42,860 bases of DNA from CAZZBK01 sp964387325. GTDB taxonomy: Bacteria; Planctomycetota; Planctomycetia; Pirellulales; PNKZ01. The notes beneath the pieces were generated by a model. The model was not told the origin of the DNA and did not search any database. It saw nothing but the letters and a program-made list of their open reading frames with translations. Made by a program: the position numbers and the translations under genes. Shown in pieces: positions 15,971-23,465 of the stretch. The DNA is taken from assembly GCA_964387325.1 (NCBI GenBank), contig CAYLYE010000018.1, positions 1-42,860 of the forward strand. Direction: 5' to 3'. Position 1 is the first letter of the stretch. Each line of letters opens with the position of its first letter.

Positions 15971-17689
15971 ATGAACGAAATCTCGCCAAGCATGATCGCC
16001 GAAATCGCCACGCGGTTGTTCAATGATTTGCCTGGCGGCGGCGAGGTTCCGAAGTCCGAGAGCGGCGTCCGCGGCATCGTGGACCGTGGACCTGAATTGC
16101 CCCCGAGCGTGGCGCCAGCAGGGATACCGTCCGTTGCACCGCCCTCGTCTCCCATCCCGACGCTTCCATCGTCCCCATCATTGCCAACATCCCCCTCCAC
16201 CCCCTCAAGCGTGCCGCCGCTGCCGAACATTTTGGGGCTGGGGTTCCCTTCGCTGGCCACGTCGAAACCGGTCCCCAAGTCCAATTCCGTCTCGCAGACA
16301 CCGCTCCCTTCACATGCCTCCTCCGGCACCGATTGGTCCGGACTGCAAGCCTTTGTGCAACGGATTCGCGGCACGCATACCGATCAATCGCCCCATCACT
16401 CGATTGAGAACGCGGACCACGATCTCTTTCAACGGTTGTTTGCCAATCGGGGCATCGCGCCGCGCGAGTCATCACGCGCGTTCGATGTCGAGGCCATTCG
16501 CAAGGATTTTCCCGTTCTGCAACAGCGGGTTCATGGCAAGCCGCTCATTTGGTTCGACAACGCCGCCACGACCCAAAAGCCGCAGTGCGTCATTGACGCA
16601 ATCTCACGCTACTATGCCAATGACAACTCGAACATCCATCGCGGGGCTCATACCCTGGCGGCTCGCTCCACCGATGCCTTTGAACAAGCCCGCCAAAAGG
16701 TGCAAACGTTCTTAGGCGCGTCGTCGGCCAAAGAAATTATCTTTGTGCGCGGCACGACCGAGGGAATCAACCTCGTCGCAAACACATACGGCAAGAAGTT
16801 TTTTCGCCCGGGCGACGAAATCCTGCTGTCGACCCTCGAGCATCACGCCAATATCGTCCCCTGGCAAATGGTCGCCAAAGAAACCGGCGCGGTCATTCGT
16901 GTGATTCCGGTCAACGACCGGGGCGAAATTATGCTCGAGGAATATCAAGCGCTGCTTGGTCCGCGGACCCGCTTTGTTTCGCTCACGCAGGCGTCCAACA
17001 GCCTGGGCACGATCTTGCCCGTTCAAGAAATGACCCAGATGGCCAAGCGGTACAACGCGCGCGTGCTAATCGACGGCGCGCAATCGGTCGCCCATCTGCC
17101 GGTCAATATTCAGACCCTCGGGGCGGATTTCTTCGTCTTCTCTGGCCATAAAATTTTTGGGCCGACAGGCATCGGAGCCGTCTACGCGAAGGAAGAGGTT
17201 CAAGAGATCATGCCGCCGTGGCAAGGGGGCGGAAACATGATACGCAACGTCACCTTCGAGGAAACGACCTACAGCGAGCCGCCGGCAAAATTCGAGGCGG
17301 GCACCCCCAACATCGCCGACGCGGTCGGGCTTGGCGCAGCACTCGACTATGTCTCGCAACTAGGACTGCCCAATATCGCCAACTACGAACACGGACTCAC
17401 CGAGTACGCCACCGAACACCTCTCACGCATCGATCGGCTGCGACTGATTGGCACCGCGCGCGAAAAGGTCAGCGTGCTATCCTTCGTGCTCCCCGATCTG
17501 AAAACAGAAGAGGTCGGGCGAATGCTCGATCAAGAGGGGATCGCCGTTCGCGCCGGACACCATTGCTCGCAACCATCGTTGCGACGCATGGGGGTCGAAA
17601 CCACGGTTCGCCCTTCGCTTACGTTCTATAACACGCGCGAGGAAATCGACAGCTTGGTCGAAGCGCTAAAACGCATCTCGCGCCGCTGA
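15971..17689 (+). CDS. SufS-type cysteine desulfurase with disordered N-terminal cargo-loading extension
   Basis: This PLP enzyme removes sulfur from L-cysteine, giving alanine and an enzyme persulfide. It has 572 residues, about 165 more than ordinary SufS. Residues 1-165 are an extension: a short helix-like start (MNEISPSMIAEIATRLFNDL), a Pro/Ser-rich stretch (about 41-120), then two short hydrophobic motifs (GLQAFVQRIRG, DLFQRLFANRG). The catalytic domain begins near 170. PLP lysine is K394 in FSGHKIFGPTG, His residues lie in LEHHANIVPW (291-292), and the persulfide cysteine is C532 in RAGHHCSQPSLRRMG. The extension is what targets this class of desulfurase into Family 2 encapsulins. ATG 15971 follows GGAG at eight bases. 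It shares an operon with the shell and cysteine synthase. Confidence 0.94.
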   Translation: MNEISPSMIAEIATRLFNDLPGGGEVPKSESGVRGIVDRGPELPPSVAPAGIPSVAPPSSPIPTLPSSPSLPTSPSTPSSVPPLPNILGLGFPSLATSKPVPKSNSVSQTPLPSHASSGTDWSGLQAFVQRIRGTHTDQSPHHSIENADHDLFQRLFANRGIAPRESSRAFDVEAIRKDFPVLQQRVHGKPLIWFDNAATTQKPQCVIDAISRYYANDNSNIHRGAHTLAARSTDAFEQARQKVQTFLGASSAKEIIFVRGTTEGINLVANTYGKKFFRPGDEILLSTLEHHANIVPWQMVAKETGAVIRVIPVNDRGEIMLEEYQALLGPRTRFVSLTQASNSLGTILPVQEMTQMAKRYNARVLIDGAQSVAHLPVNIQTLGADFFVFSGHKIFGPTGIGAVYAKEEVQEIMPPWQGGGNMIRNVTFEETTYSEPPAKFEAGTPNIADAVGLGAALDYVSQLGLPNIANYEHGLTEYATEHLSRIDRLRLIGTAREKVSVLSFVLPDLKTEEVGRMLDQEGIAVRAGHHCSQPSLRRMGVETTVRPSLTFYNTREEIDSLVEALKRISRR

Positions 17690-17737
17690 GCAGCGTCAGA
17701 TTGTCATTGTCCTTGGGTCCATTTAACGGAGTGAACC

Positions 17738-18679
17738 ATGCCCATTCGAGAACGGATCGACGATTGCATCGGCAACACGCCGCTCGTGCGGCTCCAGCGA
17801 TTTGGTAAAGATGTCGGCGGCCGATTGATTGCCAAAATCGAAAATCTCAATCCCCTCTGGAGCGTCAAAGATCGCATCGCTCGGGCTATGATTGACGCGG
17901 CAGAAGCGCAAGGCAAGATCACGCCATCGACCGTCATCATCGAGCCGACCAGCGGCAACACGGGCATTGGCTTGGCCTTTGTGTGTGCAGCGCGCGGCTA
18001 TCATTTCATGGCCACAATGCCCGAGAGCATGAGCCTCGAACGGCGTCGTTTGCTTCGTGCTCTTGGAGCCGAACTCGTGTTGACGCCGGCCACCGAAGGC
18101 ATGCCCGGCGCGATTCGCAAAGCGGAACAGCTCGCTGCTCAGAATCCACACTTCTTCATGCCGCAACAATTCAAGAACCCGGCCAATCCGGAAATCCATC
18201 GTCGCACGACGGCCGAAGAGATTTGGCGCGACACCGAAGGTCAAGTCGATGTGTTTGTCGCCGGGGTCGGTACCGGCGGGACGATCACCGGAGTCGGCGA
18301 AGTGCTCAAGTCGCGCAAGCCGGGCGTGAAAATCGTGGGCGTCGAGCCGTCTGCGAGTCCAGTCATTTCGCAATTCAAAGCCGGGCAGCCACTCAAGCCC
18401 GGTCGTCACGTGATTCAAGGCATCGGAGCGGGGTTTATCCCCGATATTCTCAACGTCGACGTGATTGATGAGGTGGTTCAAGTCGCCGACGACGATGCGT
18501 TCGAGACCAGTCGATCCCTGGCCCGCCTGGAAGGCTTGATGTGTGGCATCAGTTGCGGTGCTGCCGCCTGGGGTGCGTTGCAAATTGCGAAACGTCCAGA
18601 ATATCACGGCAAGAACATCGTCGTCGTCTTGCCCGACATTGGCGAACGCTACCTCTCGACCAAACTCTTCCCCGAGTAA
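17738..18679 (+). CDS. cysK: Cysteine synthase (O-acetylserine sulfhydrylase)
   Basis: This PLP enzyme makes cysteine from O-acetylserine and sulfide. Its 313 residues are typical. The PLP lysine is K44 in NPLWSVKDRIA, the substrate loop is TSGNTG (71-76), the phosphate loop GTGGT (178-182), and the Ser contacting the PLP ring S271 in GISCGAAAWG. It starts 48 bases after the desulfurase with GGAG upstream, so it is probably co-transcribed. It may recapture sulfide released by the encapsulated desulfurase or supply its substrate. The usual partner serine acetyltransferase is not in the window. The canonical Gly/Ala before Ser-Val-Lys-Asp is Leu-Trp here, a small deviation near the active site. 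Confidence 0.93.
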   Translation: MPIRERIDDCIGNTPLVRLQRFGKDVGGRLIAKIENLNPLWSVKDRIARAMIDAAEAQGKITPSTVIIEPTSGNTGIGLAFVCAARGYHFMATMPESMSLERRRLLRALGAELVLTPATEGMPGAIRKAEQLAAQNPHFFMPQQFKNPANPEIHRRTTAEEIWRDTEGQVDVFVAGVGTGGTITGVGEVLKSRKPGVKIVGVEPSASPVISQFKAGQPLKPGRHVIQGIGAGFIPDILNVDVIDEVVQVADDDAFETSRSLARLEGLMCGISCGAAAWGALQIAKRPEYHGKNIVVVLPDIGERYLSTKLFPE

Positions 18680-18754
18680 GATCCACGACCGCTGCCCCGC
18701 GGCTCGGCCCCTTTCATTGCAATCGTTTCCGCGTCGTTGATTCCATATCTACGC

Positions 18755-20215
18755 TCACAGCAACGGGCCGACGAGCCGGGCGATGTTTTCGATCAGCCGC
18801 GCACGAACGCCGCGCTTGTGCCACTCGGTCAAGTCGAGCGGATGCGAGTCCTTGATGTAGTGCTGCTGCAATTGCCGCAATGCCTCGGTCGCCGGCGCGT
18901 CGTACACGGCCAGCGTGATCTCGAAGTTGAGCATGAAGCTGCGCATGTCGAGATTCACCGAACCGAACAGGCTCACCTGGCCATCGATCGTGATCGACTT
19001 GGTGTGCAGCAGTCCGGCATCGAAGAGTCGGATTTTTACGCCGGCCTCTTGCAGGTCCCCCTGAAAAGCCCGACTGGCGAAGCGGACCAGCTTCGAGTCG
19101 ATCCGCGTGGGGACGATCAGCGTGACGTCGACGCCCCGATCGACGGCGCAAAGCAGCGCGCCGAGCAAGGCCGCGTTGGGTACAAAATACGGCGTGGTCA
19201 GGATCAGTTCGCGCTGCGCGCTGAAAATGGCCGTGATGAGCAGCCGCTCTAATTGTCGGGCGGTCATCGTTGGCCCCGACGGGATCACTTGCACGCGGCA
19301 ATCGCCACACGGCGGAGCGGGTACAATGACCTTGCGCGACGGCGGAATCTCCTTGCCTTCCTGAGCCCAATCGGCCAGGAAGGTCATGCTCAGCGGCTCG
19401 ACGGCTGGCCCTTCGATGCGCATCAGGGCGTCGACCCACGCGCCGACGTTGGCCTCTTTCTTGAAGTAACGCGGGTCGGCCATGTTGAGGCTTCCCGTGT
19501 AGCCGATCGCATCGTCGATGACCACGATTTTGCGATGCAGTCGCAGATCGATCCGCGCGAAGACCGCGCGAATAAAGCCGGCGGGCAAAGCGACGCGGAC
19601 CTCGACCCCGGCACGGCGCAGATGTTCGACGCGCTTGCTTTTCAAAAACGACTTGGACCCGACCGCGTCGACGAGCACGCGGCATTTGACGCCACGGGCG
19701 ACGGCGCGCATGAGCGCCGCTTCAACCTCGGCGACAAATCCCCCTTCGCTCCAGATATAGAACTCAAGATGACAATAGAGTTGCGCCGCCTCGATATCGG
19801 CGAGCAATCGCGGGATCGCCGAGGCGCCATCGCGCAGCAGTTCGACACGATTGCCGGCAATGGGGACCGCGTCGAGCGTGATGCTCGCGGATCGGGCAAT
19901 TTCGTGCCCGGTGAAGGGTTGCCCCGGGTCGAGTGGATGGGCCTGCTTGAGTTCGTCGCGCCAGGGTCGCATGAGCTGCACGATGCGTCGAGCCCGCTTG
20001 AGCCGCCAGCGGCCGAGGCGCAATTCGCCGAAGAGCAAGTATAAGATGATACCGGCGACCGGAAACGCGAGCACCACCCCCAACCACGCCAGCGCCGTCG
20101 ACTCGGGCAGCCGCCGCATGATGATTCGAAACGACAGCCCCACGCGGATCACGAAATCGATCGCCAGGAGCAACAGCCCGAGCCAGGTCGGATCGTGCAG
20201 ATCGAACCAACTCAT
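18755..20215 (-). CDS. cls: Cardiolipin synthase (phospholipase D superfamily)
   Basis: This enzyme joins two phosphatidylglycerols to cardiolipin at the inner membrane. It has 486 residues, the normal length. There are two N-terminal membrane spans (WLGLLLLAIDFVIRVGL and ALAWLGVVLAFPVAGIILYL) and then two HKD motifs: H227/K229/D234 in LHRKIVVIDD, and H404/K406/D411 in LHTKSITIDG, each followed by the usual GSxN (GSLNMAD, GSVNLDMRS). I chose ATG at 20215 because the membrane spans begin right after it; the frame is open further upstream into the neighbouring gene. It lies 28 bases after the Gfo/Idh/MocA stop, so they are probably one transcript. Confidence 0.93.
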   Translation of the reverse strand: MSWFDLHDPTWLGLLLLAIDFVIRVGLSFRIIMRRLPESTALAWLGVVLAFPVAGIILYLLFGELRLGRWRLKRARRIVQLMRPWRDELKQAHPLDPGQPFTGHEIARSASITLDAVPIAGNRVELLRDGASAIPRLLADIEAAQLYCHLEFYIWSEGGFVAEVEAALMRAVARGVKCRVLVDAVGSKSFLKSKRVEHLRRAGVEVRVALPAGFIRAVFARIDLRLHRKIVVIDDAIGYTGSLNMADPRYFKKEANVGAWVDALMRIEGPAVEPLSMTFLADWAQEGKEIPPSRKVIVPAPPCGDCRVQVIPSGPTMTARQLERLLITAIFSAQRELILTTPYFVPNAALLGALLCAVDRGVDVTLIVPTRIDSKLVRFASRAFQGDLQEAGVKIRLFDAGLLHTKSITIDGQVSLFGSVNLDMRSFMLNFEITLAVYDAPATEALRQLQQHYIKDSHPLDLTEWHKRGVRARLIENIARLVGPLL

Positions 20216-20243
20216 GCGAACCCCAATCGCGTCGCCTGTGTAA

Positions 20244-21305
20244 TCATGACGACACCGCATCGAGCGGCAGCGTGATTGCCGAGCCCGCGGCGGCGCTGCG
20301 GGCGACGGCCTCGGTGAACTCCATGTACTTGACACCTGCGGCGAAGTCAGTGAACTCGATGGGGTTCTGTCCGCGAATCGCGCCGACGAACTCGGCCTCG
20401 ACACGCCAGGAGAGCAATTTTTCTGGTTTGATCTCGACGAGTTGCAACGAGGCGTCGCCTGCGCGTGCGGCCCAGAGCCGCTCCTGCGGCGCGAGCTCGA
20501 TGCGCAACGTTCCCTGGCTGCCGTAGAGATGGATCTGCGTGCCGGGTCCGAAGCGAGTGACGCCGCTGGCGTGGTACATGCCCCGCGCGCCGTTGGCGAG
20601 CGTGGTCAGCACTTGGACGCTGTCGGGAGTGCCGACGCGGCGGAGCATGCCCGTGGCCGGATCGACCCGTTCGCTCGTAAAGGCCGAGAGCTGTGCCATG
20701 ACGCGCACGGGTTCGTCGACCCAGCGGAGCAAGGTCTCATGCACGATTCCGAGTGTGAGCATGTTGAAGCCTGACAACTCGGCGGTCTGTCGCCAGTGCA
20801 AGGGGCTCTCCGAGTTCGCGTACACGTCGCTCGTGGCAATTGCGACCAGCTCGCGCAGCTGGCCCAGGAAGTTTTGCGCGAGCAGATCAAGTACCGTGCG
20901 ATGCACATGCAGTCCCAGCGGGCTGGGGACGATTTGGCACACGAGCTTCGGGTGTTGCTGGCTAGCGGCGAGCATTTGTCGCGCTTCGGCGGCGTTCATC
21001 GCCATCCGTGCTTCGCACAGCACGTGCTTGCCTGCGGCCAAGGCGGCGAGCGTGATCGGAGCATGCAGGTACGGCCAGGTGCCGATCACCACGGCGTCGA
21101 TATCCGGATCGGCCACGAGCGCTTGCCAGTGGTCAAACGTGCGCGGGATGCCCAACTCGCGGGCCGCTTGTGCCGTCGATTCGGGGCGTCGATTGCAAAC
21201 GGCCAGCAACTCGACATTATCGCACGCGCGCAGTCCCGGCACATGCCGCAGCCGTGTATTAGCGCCTAAACCGACAAAGCCGACTCGCAATCGATTTCGC
21301 TTCAT
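20244..21305 (-). CDS. Gfo/Idh/MocA-family oxidoreductase lacking the usual EKP lysine
   Basis: This is a 353-residue NAD(P)-dependent sugar-dehydrogenase-like protein. The Rossmann start is RVGFVGLGANTRLRHVPGL. The normally conserved EKP motif, whose Lys contacts substrate and cofactor, reads CEARMAMN (E98-A99-R100), so the lysine is missing. The C-terminal domain looks ordinary. No signal peptide is visible, so it is cytoplasmic. It lies between a TraB-like gene and cls on the same strand with short gaps. The enzyme may be inactive, use another residue, or have a binding role. Confidence 0.88.
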   Translation of the reverse strand: MKRNRLRVGFVGLGANTRLRHVPGLRACDNVELLAVCNRRPESTAQAARELGIPRTFDHWQALVADPDIDAVVIGTWPYLHAPITLAALAAGKHVLCEARMAMNAAEARQMLAASQQHPKLVCQIVPSPLGLHVHRTVLDLLAQNFLGQLRELVAIATSDVYANSESPLHWRQTAELSGFNMLTLGIVHETLLRWVDEPVRVMAQLSAFTSERVDPATGMLRRVGTPDSVQVLTTLANGARGMYHASGVTRFGPGTQIHLYGSQGTLRIELAPQERLWAARAGDASLQLVEIKPEKLLSWRVEAEFVGAIRGQNPIEFTDFAAGVKYMEFTEAVARSAAAGSAITLPLDAVSS

Positions 21306-21325
21306 GCGTAGCTCACCTCGGCGTG

Positions 21326-22237
21326 TTATTTTCTCCGCGGGGCGGGTTGCTTATTCGCCTCGTCGGTCATGTCCCAGGCCGTGATCCATTCGACGCTGTG
21401 TCGTTCGAGGGCAAAATCCTTGACGAGGCGCTGTTCCATGTCGGGCAAATGCGCCGCGCCGTAGAACACGGCCAGCTTTTTCTGCCCGACGTCGATCTGC
21501 TTGCGTAAGACATCGAGCGCCACTTTATTGCGTTCGGTCAGGATGGTCGACCCGTCGGGTCCATCGAACACGCCGACCGCGCGGTCCAGATCCTCGAACT
21601 GTTCCGACATCACGCGCTTGAGCGCGAGCCCCTGGTTAGGGTCGAAGAGTGCGGTGAACAACTTGAGGTCGTTGCCACCGCTCGGATTGCGTGCCTGCTC
21701 GGCCAAGGCATAACCCATCGCGCGGAAGAACATTGAGCCCAGGCTCTCGCCGCGCTCTTTCATCTTCTCGGCCATTTGCTCGGGCGACATATCCGCGTGC
21801 AGAAAGTTTTTCTGATGATAGTCGACGCGGTCGAGCTGATAGTCGAGCCGCAAGACGTCTTTCATCATGGTTTGCATCATGCCCAGGGGATGATCGGCCT
21901 TGCCGCCACCTTTGGGCACACGGGTTCCTTCGGGCGCGACCAGCTCGTAGAGCATTTTGTCATATTTGACGAACTCGCGATTGAGTCGTTCGTAGTAGGC
22001 TCGGTCGCCGATGTGGACCGCTCCGATCAGATCGACATGAAACGCTTTGCCGTCTTGGCCTTTGCGTACATAGCGGACGATCGACGTCTGCATGCGAATC
22101 GGCGCGCCGTCGATATTGCGTTCGAGGCGGATGAACGGCGACGGCTCTTTTTTCTCGATCGGCTCCGCGCCGCGCGCCACGGCGACCCAACACAAAACCG
22201 GTGTCACAATCCACGCGAGCAGCAAACGAGCGTTCAT
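21326..22237 (-). CDS. Exported TraB/GumN-like protein
   Basis: This encodes 303 residues with a signal peptide (MNARLLLAWIVTPVLCWVAVA, then RGAEP). The TraB/PrgY/GumN (Tiki-like) pattern is visible: an early G-x-x-H in LIGAVHIGDRAYYERLN, then MLYELVAPEGT, and a late GAAHLPDMEQRL. Members of this fold are suspected metal-dependent peptidases; no specific role can be given. I chose ATG at 22237 because it begins the signal peptide and has AGGGAA upstream; the frame is open further but encodes nothing signal-like. The gap 22238-22431 holds no gene I can support. Confidence 0.8.
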   Translation of the reverse strand: MNARLLLAWIVTPVLCWVAVARGAEPIEKKEPSPFIRLERNIDGAPIRMQTSIVRYVRKGQDGKAFHVDLIGAVHIGDRAYYERLNREFVKYDKMLYELVAPEGTRVPKGGGKADHPLGMMQTMMKDVLRLDYQLDRVDYHQKNFLHADMSPEQMAEKMKERGESLGSMFFRAMGYALAEQARNPSGGNDLKLFTALFDPNQGLALKRVMSEQFEDLDRAVGVFDGPDGSTILTERNKVALDVLRKQIDVGQKKLAVFYGAAHLPDMEQRLVKDFALERHSVEWITAWDMTDEANKQPAPRRK

Positions 22238-22431
22238 GATCGGGAATTTCCCTGGCGACGAGAGAGAGAGGGGACTGTTCAAAATATACGTCGAAACTCG
22301 GCCCGGGGGAAGGAAGAGGAGAGAGCCGAAGGGGGCGACGGCATGATCCTCCTTGCCGCTCCCTTGGTGGAACCGATCAACGATGGGCATCGACGCAAAG
22401 CGTTGGTTGGCGAGTGTGTCGCAGGGTTGAG

Positions 22432-23451
22432 TTACGAACCGTTTGGGGCGTGTGCCGCCAGGGCGAATTTTTGTAGCGTATGACAACTGGGAGCAACCAA
22501 GCCGCGATTCGCACCGGCGGTCCAAATCACCTCGGCGACATAGACATCTCCCTGGGAGTCGACACGAATGTCGTGCGGCGCGAAAAAATCACCCGTTGCG
22601 GTCGGTCGCTCGCCACCACCCCAGCGCGCAACGAGCTCACCCTGGCGTGTCCAGATACTCACGCGGCCGCCGGTTGCGTCCGGAGTGGGAGGGCTTGTGC
22701 CGGGCCACATGCCGGCACGGTAGCCCAACTCGGCGACGTAGACCAGACCTGCGCGGTCGAAGCTGACTTGGCAAGGCCGGGCAACGTCACGCCACTCATC
22801 GAGATACTTGCCGTCGAGTGTGAAGAGTTGCAGTCGGCTGTTCTCGCGATCGGCAACGAACACCGTGCCATCCGCATGAATGGCGATGCCGTGAGGGAGT
22901 TGAAACTGGCCGGGCTCGCGGCCGAGTGCGCCCCAAGATTGGATCCATTCTCCTGTGGCGGTGAATCGATGAATCCGGGCGTTGCCGTAGCCATCGGCGA
23001 CATACAGTTCGCCCGAGGGCGCTACTGCCAAATTAGTCGGAAAGTTAAACGGCGGACCGACGCGACGAATTTCACGATAGTCGACGCTCGTGGCTCCGGT
23101 ATCGGACGGCTGTCCGCTCCTTCCCAAGGTGAGTAGGAGTTTTCCATCCGGCGTGAATTTTTTGACCGTGTGGTCCAAATCGTCGACGCAATACACGGCA
23201 TCGTCGGGGCCGATCGTGATCCCGTGCGCGCGGGCGAACTGTCCTTCACCCCAGGCGGCGATAAAGGATCCCGCCGCGTCAAAGATCATGACCGGGTGGT
23301 CACCCCGGTTGAAAACGAACACGCGATCACGCGAGTCGATGGCGATCGCTGAGACCTCGGTCCAACTCCAAGCCGAGGGGACTTGAGCCCAATGGTCGTT
23401 GGCCGAGTAATTCAATCGGCCGTCGGGCGCAGCCCAATAGTTAGGAAGCAT
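22432..23451 (-). CDS. NHL-repeat beta-propeller protein
   Basis: This 339-residue protein is made of NHL repeats forming a six-bladed propeller; typical blades include FNFPTNLAVAPSGELYVADG, FQLPHGIAIHADGTVFVADR and FFAPHDIRVDSQGDVYVAEV. It resembles peptidyl-alpha-hydroxyglycine lyase-like proteins, but I see no proof of that activity. No signal peptide is visible, which is unusual because many relatives are exported. It begins 14 bases after the HEAT gene stop, so the two are co-transcribed. Confidence 0.85.
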   Translation of the reverse strand: MLPNYWAAPDGRLNYSANDHWAQVPSAWSWTEVSAIAIDSRDRVFVFNRGDHPVMIFDAAGSFIAAWGEGQFARAHGITIGPDDAVYCVDDLDHTVKKFTPDGKLLLTLGRSGQPSDTGATSVDYREIRRVGPPFNFPTNLAVAPSGELYVADGYGNARIHRFTATGEWIQSWGALGREPGQFQLPHGIAIHADGTVFVADRENSRLQLFTLDGKYLDEWRDVARPCQVSFDRAGLVYVAELGYRAGMWPGTSPPTPDATGGRVSIWTRQGELVARWGGGERPTATGDFFAPHDIRVDSQGDVYVAEVIWTAGANRGLVAPSCHTLQKFALAAHAPNGS

Positions 23452-23465
23452 AGAGCGTGGGTCGA

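Noticed and set aside
17723..18607. Minus-strand 294-codon frame over the cysteine synthase
   Set aside because: It is the complement of an unmistakable CysK gene and has no family features.
18714..19685. Second minus-strand frame over cls
   Set aside because: Out-of-frame shadow with Arg-rich composition; the HKD motifs are in the other frame.
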